DNA of 64,000 nt from Enoplolaimus lenunculus (Eukaryota > Nematoda > Enoplea > Enoplida > Thoracostomopsidae): positions 53,758 to 117,757 of the forward strand of contig JASANG010000064.1 in assembly GCA_030248215.1 (NCBI GenBank), read 5' to 3'. This document shows, one piece after another, positions 1 to 10,699 of this stretch. The stretch's first letter is position 1, and each line of letters begins with the position of its first letter. Position numbers and translations under genes: made by a program. A model generated the notes under the pieces. The model saw only the letters and a program-made list of their open reading frames with translations, was not told the DNA's origin and did no database searches.

Positions 1-81
1 TGAGCCACACTTTACTGGGCGATTTTAAAATTTTAAAATTTTAGCATCTTGAAATTTAGCAGAGTAGGCTTTACGTTTAAG
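1..81. repeat. 81-bp exact direct repeat, left copy
   Basis: These 81 bases, starting TGAGCCACACTTTACTGGGC, recur without a change at 1775-1855 in the same orientation, 1,774 bases away. The left copy touches the window edge, so the true repeat may extend further left. Sequence after the two copies differs: the right copy is followed directly by an AACTCAG-family element. It could be the end repeat of a larger mobile element or part of a recent segmental duplication. Confidence 0.9.
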
Positions 82-619
82 AACTTTATAGTTTCAATAC
101 TTTGGGTAGAGCTACTGAGATGCTACAATATGATTGTGAACAGAATAATATTCTAACTTTAAGCCATTATGTACTTGTGCATTTTTTACAACAGTTTAAA
201 CAAATTTCATAAGAAAATTTTAGAAACTGGCATAACATAGACCTAGGCTTAATTTTACAACGTAAACTTGGCCGTAGGTTTTAGGTTAATGTTTAGCCTC
301 AAGCTTACGCTTGCAGGGGGAATCATTTGAAACAAGCTATATTCCTTTTAGCTACTAAATCTAAATATAGGAGCCTATTTCAAGACAATTTAGTCTGTCA
401 GAAATTCCTAAAATACACTGATTTGCCTAACCATCGTTATACCTGGGACCATAAATTCAATGCCGATGATTCTATGTGATATTAAATTATTAAAATGTGT
501 ATTGCAACTTTTCAAAATCAGTAAACACAAGACGACGAAACTTACTTATGTTTTTCATTCATTCGACAATATTTATTGTACTCAAAGTCATATATTGCAA
601 ATGATTACCAATATCCGAA

Positions 620-788
620 CGGGCTCGTAGCCAAGGGGTGGCCGGTGGGGCTCAGCCCCCCCCCCTCCAGGATAAAATTTTGGCCCCCTAGAAAATTTAA
701 ACATTGCTTGTACGTCATTGAAAACCCTTGTATGCCTCTCCTGAAATATTTTTAGCCCCCTAGCATGGTGAGCTGGCTACGTGCATAT
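620..788. mobile_element. GGGGCTCAGCCCCCC-type short repeat
   Basis: The stretch begins CTCGTAGCCAAGGGGTGG, holds the C-rich block CAGCCCCCCCCCC and ends with CCCCCTAGCATGGTGAGCTGGCTACG. A second copy in the opposite sense lies at 7645-7808, with the same GTATACAAGGGTTTTCAATAA-like core. These are two degenerate copies of one non-coding element. No coding capacity is seen. Confidence 0.6.
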
Positions 789-1252
789 ATCCAAAGTTTA
801 CAATGTTTCTTACACAATGCTTTTTAGTCCGAATAATCATGGGCGTAGCCAAGCTGGGTTTTTAGGTTAACCCCTTTTGTGGTCTGTATCCATAACTAAA
901 AAGATTTTCAATTGGCAAGCCAAGATACCTGCTTCGAACTGTGTATAGAAGGTAACTCGTGCAATCTTTAAATTCCTGGTAGCGTCCCTGCAATAAAATT
1001 CCCGTTCGTGAGGCGGATAAAAAAATTTTGCAGGTGCGAGAAATTATAAATCGCGTTTGCGTACCCTTTTCAAACTGTTTAAAACTGGTTCACAAAAATT
1101 AGCCAGCCATTTAAGGGCATTTATGACACTGATACAAGGATGTAGCCAGAGAAAGGTGTCGGTATTTGTGCACGGTAAGTCTATGTAAAAAGCAAAACGA
1201 TTGCCAAATATATACATGTTCGAATATACCGAAATATGACGTTGTTGCAATC

Positions 1253-1323
1253 GACCACATGGTGTAGTGGCAGTATGCTTGACTCGAGTGCAAGAGGGCC
1301 GAGGTTCAATTTCCGGTGTGGTC
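1253..1323 (+). repeat. tRNA-like sequence (tRNA pseudogene or repeat head)
   Basis: A 71-base stretch has a perfect 7-bp acceptor-type stem (GACCACA with TGTGGTC), an A-box-like TGGTGTAGTGGCAGT and a B-box-like GAGGTTCAATTTC. The anticodon arm is a 4-bp CTTG/CAAG stem around CTCGAGT, and the T-arm stem has mismatches. The weak T arm argues against a functional tRNA. It more likely is a tRNA pseudogene or the promoter head of a tRNA-derived repeat. Confidence 0.45.
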
Positions 1324-1642
1324 CTTAACTTTGGGCAAGTAATTCCAACATAGAAACATGCAGTCTGCTGGCATATCGTTTTAGATACCTTAATGCGCTT
1401 TATCTTCGTTCTCCGAATAAAGATGAGCTTAGTCTGCGAAACATTAACAAATATGAATTGTATAGTAATGTTCAAAAGTTATGGATAGTGTTATTCGATT
1501 GCCAATTTAACACTTTGAATCAAGTATAAAGTTTTTGTTTTTATTTTTTCTTGAATACTCGTAATCCTGCAGATCGCAGCCATTCGTTGACCAATTGGTT
1601 TCTGCCTTTCTAAAAACACACTTTGTTTATATATAATCTGGT

Positions 1643-1700
1643 GGCCCATGCTACTTTAAGGGCCGTCCAGGATGCTGGTGGGTCTGTAAAAGAGTAGGTT
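1643..1700 (+). mobile_element. Left-end fragment of TTAGGC-family element
   Basis: The fragment reads GGCCCATGCTACTTTAAGGG and continues with the same 5' segment seen in the complete copy at 36443 (CCAGG..CTGGTGGGT..AAAGAGTAGGTTTAGAT). The TTAGGC array and the right end are missing, so this is a truncated copy. Confidence 0.7.
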
Positions 1701-1774
1701 TAGATGTCGGAACTATAATAGTATGCATTTGATGGTAGTAAAATGATGAAATGATCACGATTGTAGTATTGTAC

Positions 1775-1855
1775 TGAGCCACACTTTACTGGGCGATTTT
1801 AAAATTTTAAAATTTTAGCATCTTGAAATTTAGCAGAGTAGGCTTTACGTTTAAG
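1775..1855. repeat. 81-bp exact direct repeat, right copy
   Basis: This is identical to bases 1-81. It ends exactly where an AACTCAG-family element begins at 1856. Confidence 0.9.
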
Positions 1856-2109
1856 CATTGTAAATTTCAGTGAATTGATTTTAACTCAGAATGAGTTGAA
1901 TCACTCGGTCTGAGTATTAGGACTATCAGAACTCAGAATTTTGAGTTGATTCAATTCATTCTGAGTGAATTAATCAATTCACCGAGAGTCAGCTCAACTC
2001 AGAGTGAGAAACAACTCAGCTCAGAGTGAGTTGATGTTTACTGATATTATTTCAGAAATAACCAACTCGCTAGGTGACTTGATTAATCAATTCATTGGAA
2101 TTTACAGTG
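1856..2109. mobile_element. AACTCAG-family element, dimer unit 1
   Basis: The copy begins CATTGTAAATTTCAGTGA and ends GGAATTTACAGTG, so its ends are inverted repeats. The inside is built of many AACTCAGA/TGAGTTGA motifs in both directions. It abuts a second copy with no spacer. Confidence 0.8.
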
Positions 2110-2364
2110 CACTGTAAATTACAGTGAGTTGATTTTAACTCAGACTGAGTTGAATTACTCCGTCTGAGTTGGGACTATAAGAACTCAGATTTGTGTGTCA
2201 ATTCAACTCATTCTGAGTTAACTGATCAACTGAACCGGAATCATATCACCTGAGAGTGAAAATCAGCTCAACTCAGAGTGTCGAGTTAATGCTTATTGTT
2301 ATTAACTCAGAAATAACTAACTCACTAGCTGAGTTGATTATTTAACTCATTGGAATTTACAATG
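2110..2364. mobile_element. AACTCAG-family element, dimer unit 2
   Basis: The second head-to-tail copy runs from CACTGTAAATTACAGTGAG to GGAATTTACAATG. It has the same layout as unit 1 with scattered substitutions. The same family occurs at 14234-14484 inside the globin gene, and as fragments near 13905-13955 and 51850-51985. Confidence 0.85.
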
Positions 2365-2857
2365 GTGCACTCACTTGGTTGTTTGATCGTTTATTGCCAG
2401 TGTCGAACTCCAGTGAATCGTTATCAAATAAATCCTCAAAATTAAAAACATGCATATATATAATATGTAAGTACGGATTCTATGTACGACATTCCGTATC
2501 GTCAATTTCTAACCGGTATCTTTTGTTGTAAAATTCAAATGCGAATCAATGTACGTATACCAATGTGGAGCATAAGCTTATTTTTAAGCTTAAATCACAG
2601 CCCTAATCCGCGCCTTGGTCTCACTGTAAGTATACGCCTAAAACTAAGTCTAAGCGAGGTCATAATATGTTGATATATGCAGAATTTTTTTAGATCCGAT
2701 AAAATTGCTAGCCGAACGCCGGCTGGCGGGCGCAAAACGAAAAACAGCCAAGATCCTTTAAGCCAAAAGTTTCATAGTTTAGGCATTAAAACAGCTTATG
2801 TTTTATATCATTTGACGCAAGTTTGGTTATGACGCTAAAGTTTCGTTTATTTAATAA

Positions 2858-3132
2858 CTACATGGAATGCATTTGGTACAGTCGTTTGACTATTATGCAA
2901 AAATTAAGGAAATTTAAACTGAAACCAAAAAGAGAATTCGGTTAAGCAGTTGATTTACTTACGCCATACGGCTAAACAGACCACTCACCTCAGGATGTAA
3001 ATCCAAACTTTTCTTTTTGGCCATGTAATCGTTAGGTTGTGCAAGCGTTTCTGAACTTTCCGCTCCCAATTGAACAACTGTGACAGCAATAAACAATAAC
3101 ACCATTCCAGCATTAACCAGTTGAGATTCCAT
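2858..3132 (-). CDS. Possible small secreted peptide, two exons
   Basis: Proposed exons are 3132-2963 and 2918-2858, joined as 56 codons plus GC, then T and 20 codons including the stop, giving a 76-residue product. The first exon starts MESQLVNAGMVLLFIAVTVV, a good signal peptide with likely cleavage after QLGA. The donor is GC|GTAAGT. The acceptor after CTTTTTGGTTTCAG is pyrimidine-rich, and a possible AATAAA lies within about 15 bases of the stop. The tail contains a KR pair before LYQMHSM, which could be a processing site. An acceptor-like TTTATTTCAG lies about 50 bases upstream of the start codon. I recognise no family. A neuropeptide precursor or an effector-like peptide is possible but unproven. 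Confidence 0.4.
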
Positions 3133-3393
3133 ATCCACTTGATACCTTTTACAACTTATATATTCGCTATAACAGCTTGTGTTTCTGAAATAAATATTAT
3201 TTTCCATCAGAACAGATTCTTCGTTACGGTATGCAAGTGAGTGAAGTTTGGTTCAAAATTTGCGTTACACAGCTGAGAATGTTGAATTTATCAGATGCAA
3301 CAAAATTTACAATTTTAATACATATACAGATACTGCAACCCATTTTAAGATCAAAGAAATAAAATTCAGTTGCAAAAGCAATTTTGATTTTAT

Positions 3394-3682
3394 AAAATTA
3401 AGCCTCAGGACGCAACAGAAATTACGCCTTTTTCTGGTACAGTTCTATCACAGCTACAATGAACGCAAGCAGTAAAAATATCTGGTATATCCATCCAAAC
3501 AGGTATTACAAAATCAAGTAAATCAGCAGCCGTGATAAAATTAAGCCTCAGTTGAGGCAACAGAAATTACGCATCCTTCTGCTACAGCTGCGTATCAAAC
3601 ATAGCTACAGTGAACAGAACCAGCAATAACGTGTGATATATTCAATCAAACAGGTATTACAAAATCTTGTAATCAGCGCCTT
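3394..3682. repeat. ~145-bp imperfect tandem duplication
   Basis: Two diverged copies lie side by side. Each runs from AAAATTAAGCCTCAG, through CAACAGAAATTACGC, to AACAGGTATTACAAAATC and AATCAGC. The second copy starts near 3537. There is no clear reading frame across both copies. Confidence 0.75.
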
Positions 3683-4191
3683 GGACACTAAAACGAAACT
3701 CGTTCCGTATTGGTTGACGTGAGAAAAATCAATTTTTTACAGTTTTCCGCTACCTTTTGCCGATTTGCTAAAAATATATCTGTTTTTAAATTGTTTCCAT
3801 GGGCAGTTAACAACGATTCCGCTTCAGAAGAATACCTTCCTCGCGATTCGATTCCGGAGTGTTATTTATTTTTCAATCCAGCTAGGGTTATTCAGACAAT
3901 ATACACACCTCATGAACGCCAATTTCTATTAAAGTTCATTACTTTAATAAATAACTTTTTCATTGCCGAAATTGTCGGATCCTCCGACAGAACTTCTACC
4001 AGCGCCGGAACCCAAATCTAAGCCAGACCTCTTGTTGTACATTGCCTCAGGGTGTAACCGAATATCCGTTTCCGTTTCCGGTAAAAGTCTGCGTTCGTTT
4101 CCCATTCCATTAAAGAAATAAAAAATACTTCTGTTATTTTTATGTTCAAATTAGTTTTAAATCATGTATATATCTGGCAATTGTGATTATA

Positions 4192-4433
4192 GACCCATCT
4201 AAAGATCACGGGAGGCACGTTTTTCAGCGGGACCAGAAAAGAGTAAGCTTAAGTTTTAGACTAGTTTTTTGCTTGGCTTAAGCTTCGGTTTAGGCTTAAG
4301 CTTAGGAATATGCTCATTCTTACACTTAGCCTTAGGCTTCGGCTTAGGCTTAGGCTTAGGTTAGGCTTAGGCTGAGGCTTAAGCTTAGGAATATGCTTAT
4401 AATACTGTTCCACCCCTGTTGTTTACACTGACC
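4192..4433 (+). mobile_element. TTAGGC-family element nested in 4047-5188
   Basis: The ends are GACCCATCTAAAGATCACGG on the left and CACCCCTGTTGTTTACACTG on the right, imperfect inverts of each other. The core has runs of GCTTAGGCTTAGG and GCTTAAGC. It interrupts the older CAGGGTG-family element, which gives their relative age. Confidence 0.8.
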
Positions 4434-4570
4434 TTTTTTATCAGTATAGATATGCTGTCATTGTTCGAAATGAAATAAAAATTACGAAATTTTTCAGCCG
4501 ATGTTACCTAAAGACCGTCCCATTGTCCAGGGACAGCAATGTACCAGGAGTACACACAACAAAAATAATT

Positions 4571-4952
4571 TGGACAATGGGGACAGCTGGGGCATTTGGG
4601 ATAGTGCGGGATAGTTTGGACAGCGGGACAGTTTGGACAATTAGTTGGGACATTTGGAACAGTTTTGACAGTGGGACAGTTTGGATAGTTGGAATAATGG
4701 ACAGCAAGACATTCCCAACAGTTGGGACAGTTGGGATAGTCGGGACAGCGGGACAGTTGGGACAGTGGAACAGATGGGACAGCGTCAGAGGAAGAGTTGA
4801 GACAGCGGGACATTTGGGACAGTTGGGATAGCGGGACAATTGGGACAGGTGGGGTAGCGGGACAGTTGGGACATTTGGGACAGTTGGGACAGCGGGACAG
4901 TAGAGACAGCGGAACTGCTGGGAAAGTTGGAACAGTGGGACGTTGGGACAGA
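4571..4952 (+). repeat. GGGACAGTT minisatellite, 9-10 bp unit
   Basis: About forty degenerate units of GGGACAGTT/GGGACAGTTG lie in a row. The run opens frames on both strands; the minus strand reads as CPNCP/VPTVP-like repeats. These frames are a by-product of the 9-bp period, not a gene. Confidence 0.9.
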
Positions 4953-5905
4953 GGTACAGCTACGCCCACAACAAGGAAAAGCTCCTCTACACAGAAAAAT
5001 TTTCTTTAATTGGATTCTCAGGATCGTTATCCGCCCCCTGACTCCCCCCGGAAGTTTAAGGGACCGTAAGCACAATGGGAGCTTTCGCCCCCCCAACCTC
5101 CTAACACTAAGTCCGTTTTTCGTTCCCGTTATTTTGATCATCATGCGTTTCCATTTCCGTTATTTTTACTATCCGTTTTAACACCCTGCCATTGCCCCCG
5201 CTCTTTCGAGTAGAACAACCTAATCCAGGATTACAAGGTGGTCAATCATTGCCCACATGGCTTGATACCTGTACTAGAACACCGAATTGTATCAAAAGAA
5301 TAGAATTTGCAGCCGTCAATCTACTCCAACTAATTGTTTTTCAATAAATAAAATAAGTTTATTTTTTTATTCTTAAACAATCAGCCATCTGTTTACACGT
5401 TACGATTTAGGAATTCAAGTTTTACACAGTATAAATGCTTGCAGCTCAGTCGGCAAACAGTACTTTAAATTGTGAACTTGACATAAAATTTACTTCTGGT
5501 TTGTTCAAAATTTCACTTTTCGTCTCCACGTTTTAATCTCGTCGAAAATAAAATTCACAAACATCAAAAGGTCAAAATACATTTAAAATATTCATTGATG
5601 GATTTTGTAAATACGAGTTGGTTTCAGCTTCGAAATCAAGTTTCGTATTTTGTGCTGCGAGTAAGTACTTAAGTTGGCGACCGAACATTATTTGGTCAAT
5701 GAACCATTTTTAGGAACTCTAATTAAAGATAATTGACATTTTTAGACTCTTAGGGTCCAGTTCTTGTTAACCAATGCAGTTGTCGCAATAAGTGAACGAA
5801 TACCCGCGCATGGATTTGTTTCAGACAGCCTCTGTCTGTCTACACATTTCCCTTGTTGATAGATTCAATTAAACTACGCATTACAATACTGTTAAAGGCA
5901 AATGT

Positions 5906-5965
5906 GTATATATGTATATATACATATATATACATATATACATATATATGTATATACATATATAC
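5906..5965. repeat. TATATACA-type microsatellite
   Basis: This is an alternating ATATAC/GTATAT tract, self-complementary over much of its length. A similar AT tract lies at about 48135-48225. Confidence 0.9.
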
Positions 5966-6837
5966 AGAAGGTATCGTAATGTTGAAACTAAAATTTAATA
6001 GAAATGCAGTTTTGACCAAAAAATCAATCAGTTTCAGATCTCTCTTGCACTTGTAATTTTTATGCTTTGTACATAGAACCTCTTCATGGGCGCTATTAAG
6101 AATTAATTATTCGACATAATCATGTGGATCGGATTGGATTGAAAATAATTGGCATGGAACAATTCAATAACGAGTTTCCACTCCCGATTCGATTCGATTC
6201 AATCCTATCCACAGCTGGACGATGAACTTTTTTCTTTGAAATCTTTATCGCGGAGTGTTTAGGGTTTTAAATTCAAAAAAGTTGATTTTAAGGGGCTACA
6301 GGCTAATTTAGAAAGTTACAATAAAATAAGGGCGCATATTCTCAAATGCGTATAGAACCTATTACCAATTGCTTATAGGATTCATATATATACTTAAAAA
6401 CTCATGCTATTTTAAAATTGGTACAGAAGTAGCTAAGGTATATCAAATGATAAACAAATGCAGAAATTCGAACCACACAATGCACTGGTTCGAAAATTAC
6501 AAAACCTGTCACCAACTGGTGATAGTTGCTACACACATTTAAGAATAGAGGCCAATGATAATTCATATTAGATATCACTGATTGTTAGGTTTACAAGCAA
6601 TATCATTTCATCATTAAAGGGTTTTGTATTAACGGGAAATTCGAATAAATTATTTATTAATATCGAAAATGGATATTTGGGGGCAGTTTAGCAACAAAAC
6701 GTGTTAGCATAATAGCTGGTCCAACTATGGCAGTTAAAATTATCTTAATGATTATCATTTATGCCAGAGTTTGTTTGCTACTAATCATAGGGTTTAAGCT
6801 TATGGTAAAATGTAAATTCGGCGCTTACAAATAGCAT

Positions 6838-7000
6838 ACACTGCTAAAAATGTTGAGTCAAATTAACTCCCTCCGAAATAGTCTGTACGGGACTACAAAA
6901 ACTGAGTCAATTTCGACTTCGCCAGAGTAAAACATGCGACTAAGTGCGTCAAATTTGACTCTGGCGGAGTTGAATTTGACTCACCATTTTTTTGCAATGT
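6838..7000. mobile_element. GAGTCAAATT palindromic element
   Basis: The element runs from CACTGCTAAAAATGTTGAGT to TGACTCACCATTTTTTTGCAATG, with TA at both edges. Internal GAGTCAAATT/AATTTGACTC blocks make long inverted arms. Related copies are at 9492-9676 and 58029-58230. Confidence 0.75.
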
Positions 7001-7644
7001 ATTATTCATGCTATTAAATCGCAATAGAGCTTGTTTAATATATGTTATTTTAATATTCAAACATGAGCTCAGGAATTTTAAGAAAAACCGAAACTTAAAT
7101 GTTATGTTTGCAGACTGCCAATCAGTTAGACGTAGCGTCTCATTAATTCAAGAGTGAGTAGTATTTCGACACCTTTTACTGTGTAGTTTTGGTGTCGTGA
7201 ACAAAAAAGCGACCCAGTTTGGATTGGTCGAGGTTCGCGCAATAAATATAGTCGACTGGTTATAAAATTCTGCCGTTCATTGAGATGGTTTGTATTATAA
7301 CTTTACAGCAATTTTGGAAGGTTTAATTAAAACCGGTGTTATTCCAAAAAAAGTTTAAAAAATATATTTTTGGCCAAATTTTACAAACCATTGTTTAACT
7401 ACAGCACCAAATGCAACGTCTTTTTGACTACAAATTTTTTCTTCAACCCTGGCTGTGGTATAGTCGCAAAGTTATTCAACCTCCACACCGATCCGATCCA
7501 GAAATTAACCCCGGATTCGACCAGGGTTATTTTACATCCGTTCGAGCCGGTCCGCGATCGTGCTTTAGTTCGCGGATCGGTTCGGTTAGATCCGACGCGA
7601 GCCACGTCACTTGAATTTTAAACCTGTAATTTTGTGCTCTGTGC

Positions 7645-7808
7645 ACGGACTCGTAGCTAGCTCGCCTTGCTAGGGACTACAATTTTCAGGAAGGGTATAC
7701 AAGGGTTTTCAATAACTTGTGAGCATGGTTGAAAATTTTCTAGGGGGGCCAAAATGGTTCCAGGGGGGCTTAGCCCCCCCCCACCCGGCCCCTTTTTGAC
7801 TATGCAAC
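7645..7808. mobile_element. GGGGGGCTTAGCCCCCC short repeat
   Basis: This is the reverse-oriented relative of 620-788. It contains TCTAGGGGGGCCAAAATGG and GGGGGGCTTAGCCCCCCCCC, a perfect-looking G/C hairpin. A related 5' fragment is at about 51172-51225. Confidence 0.6.
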
Positions 7809-9491
7809 GTTTCAAAGCCGAACACTAAATCACTGAAACACTGTTAAGAGCATTGTTTATGTTTCTTATTAACCAAAGAAACATTCCTAATGGCCGTTTT
7901 TGCCTCAGGCATTTGATTGGCAGTTTAGGTTAACATTACCTACTAATTCTGTTTGACGTCACCTGATTAACGCTGACACTATGCGCAGTGCTGTCGGTCA
8001 AAAAAATTTTATTTACAAATTGTTACGACGAGTCATGCGAAAGACGCCAGACGACGCCACGCAGCACCGTATGGGATTAAAACAGACAAGTGTAGCACAA
8101 AATGTGAAACTTTGGTCAAAAGTACCGCTGGTTCAAGGAAATTTAGCTGCCAAAGCTGGCAAGTTGACCATTGTTTATACACAAACCCAGCGATGTACAT
8201 TAGTTTCAAGCAATTGAAGTTGCTCCACTTTAAATGTTGATCGAAACTAACTGTCAATTTCATACGCGGAATTTAATTTTTTATTTCAGCCATGACTATA
8301 CTGTTAAGTCGATTATTTATCTGTGAAGTAGCCTGTGGTAAAATTCAAAATGAAGACAACTCAGCGAAATCTGGCAACAAAGATTGATAATTCTATTAAT
8401 CTTCGCTTCGCTGTACACGTGACCGCATACTATACGCCATGCTATTCATAAGAAAACACAATAACAAAATACACTTGTTAGCTAGCCCACAATATAAAGC
8501 GTTATTCAGCAATAACTATCCGGCATATTCAGCAACAAAATACAAAATTTAGGACAAATTTTGAATAAAGTCACACGGAAATTCGGAACAGGTGCCTGCT
8601 ACAGCTGAAGTTCATCCATGACAACCTTTCATTCCAACAAGTAATATATAACGTTATATCTCGAGAAGGTTAAATGTGTTCCCAGAGGCCGCGAAACATT
8701 TCTATTCTAACTGTTAACGGTTCCAAAACCCTGGGGCTAGCTAATAATACAGCTGAAAAGCCAGTCGCGAATAGGGTACAAATATCAGAGTCTATGTTCT
8801 TGTTAATTACACAGGCGTGCCTATTAGGAAACAGTACAGTTAGACTTCAGTGATTAACAGGCTTAGGCTTAGGCTTATAATTTTTATGACGCTTAAATTT
8901 TAGACTTCGGCTTTGGCTTACGCAGCGCCTTATAATTAGCATGAGTTGTGTTTAATCGATGATGTTAAACACTGTACAAAGATGCGTAAGCATCTAATAG
9001 AGTCGGACGTACATGAAGTGCTTTGAATGGTATACAAAGCTAAAAGGCCTGTAGCAAGCGCAACATATATATTGAAGGGGAAAATATTTTTTAGAAAGAG
9101 CTTCCAAACGCGAGGCTGAAACTTTTCTAGGCAGAGGTCAATCGATAAGAAGCTTAGCCCTCCACTGGTGGCCCTCTGGTGACGGGCCTCAGAGGTGTAA
9201 GTGTGTAAAGATTTTTTACCGCGCGCTTTGTTTTACTTGCGGAAATTTCATTTTTTACCCGATAGTATACCCGCGCAAAAATTCTTTACCAGTGCGCTCA
9301 TTTAACCGCCCTTTTTTCGTCTGCGTTCAATACAATTGTTCAATTTTACAGTGGAATCATTGATCATTTGAAAGTGATGTATTTCGAAATTAAAATTTAT
9401 TCGTTAACAAAGTCAAGAATAGTTGCTGATTGAGTCACATATATCAAACACAAACGAAGGTTTACTTTTCAATTTAGATATCTTGTTCATA

Positions 9492-9676
9492 CACTTCAAC
9501 AAATGGTGTAGTCAAATTGACTCTCTCCAAAATCGGCTCTACGGGACTGCACAAATTGAGTCAAATTCGACTCTCTTAGTCGCACGTTTGACTCTGGAGG
9601 AGTCGAAATTGACTCAGGTTGTGTAATCTGAGCCTATTTGGGAGCGAGTCAATTTCACTCATCATTTTTTGCAGTG
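9492..9676. mobile_element. GAGTCAAATT palindromic element
   Basis: It starts TA|CACTTCAACAAATGG and ends CATTTTTTGCAGTG. Inner blocks include GTCAAATTGACTC and TGACTCTGGAGGAGTC. It is the same family as 6838-7000. Confidence 0.75.
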
Positions 9677-10699
9677 TGAACTTAAAATTTAATAATTGTT
9701 CTCAGTGGCGGATCCGAAATTTCCCAACGCTTTTTAGTATTTTTTACGTTCTCATTCGACTAATTTTAGCGAAAGCGCACACATTTAATTTTATGTTGTA
9801 CTCTCGCAATATTTTTCATCCATTGGACTGGAAAACAAGTCATTGTAAACTCCAAATAAACCATTTTCATCGCAAAATTTGCAGCAGGGAAACGTCGGTT
9901 CTGGGATGGATACCCCACCCGACATTCTCTGGATCCTCCACTCAGATTATGATATTTATAATTGCGCAGTCAACATGTTCAATATTTAATCCTGCATGTT
10001 TCTTCTTGTACCGACACTAAACGCAAATTTTTGCCTTTAAGACTGATCAGATACATAGCTTCCTAAACGGTAAAACTCATCTCAAACATAAATTATTGTG
10101 AACAAAATCCATTAGCACAAAATGCTTACAGGTAATAATGTTCACAGCAGGTTCAGGTATTGCCTCTAGCCAAACTATATATTTGTAAGGTGTTTCTTAA
10201 TAATTGGCAGAGTCAGTTTGAAAAATGTAATTTTAACGCGAAAAGTTAATAGCAAACTCTCACATAAAAATTAGTATAAAGCTTCTGCCCCCGGTTTATA
10301 AATTAGCTTGTAGAATGTTCGAAATTTCTCAATAAGGGCTATACGTTCACCATTATGTTTGTGTGCAACAGGTTATGCCCGGAATCCGAAGACTCTTTTC
10401 AGAACTTTTATACTGCAGTAGCTTTACGCCTGTTACCAGTTGGGTAATAAAAATCAATTTGTATACAGGCAAAAAAGACTTTAAACAGGATTTAGAATAA
10501 TCTTTTACATCATGATTGTCAAAACTCGTTACGTTTTATACCGTCTAGTTCATATATTACCTATACTTCCGCTTGCTACTAGATTTGGAAAAATTATTCA
10601 AATACTTTGGCGGACGTTCTGAGATATGAGTCCCGCTTTGGAGTAAAAATTTGGTCAAATTTTACCTTATATATTAGTTTAGGACCCGTGACACTCCTG

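Larger units (their letters stand above)
4047..5188. mobile_element. CAGGGTG-family element with nested insert and minisatellite
   Basis: The left end reads TCAGGGTGTAACCG and the right end GTTTTAACACCCTG, an inverted pair. The flanks are ACATTGCC (4039-4046) and CCATTGCC (5189-5196), an 8-bp target duplication with one mismatch, as expected for a hAT-type element. Inside are a nearly complete TTAGGC-family element (4192-4433) and a GGGACAGTT minisatellite (4571-4952). No transposase frame is seen, so the element is non-autonomous. Confidence 0.8.
5189..10699. other. Gene-poor stretch
   Basis: I found no convincing exon here. It holds an AT-rich TATATACA microsatellite (about 5906-5965), two GAGTC palindromic elements, a GGGGGG/CCCCCC repeat, a TTAGGC fragment near 8862-8935 and otherwise unmarked AT-rich DNA. 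The longest open frames (for example 9619-10020, +) have no family resemblance and no splice-site support. Confidence 0.6.

Noticed and set aside
1253-1323. Functional tRNA gene
   Set aside because: The acceptor stem is perfect, but the T stem has mismatches and the anticodon stem is short.
4508-4969. Long open frames on both strands reading CPNCP-like repeats
   Set aside because: They come from a 9-bp minisatellite, which keeps all frames of one phase open; no gene signals.
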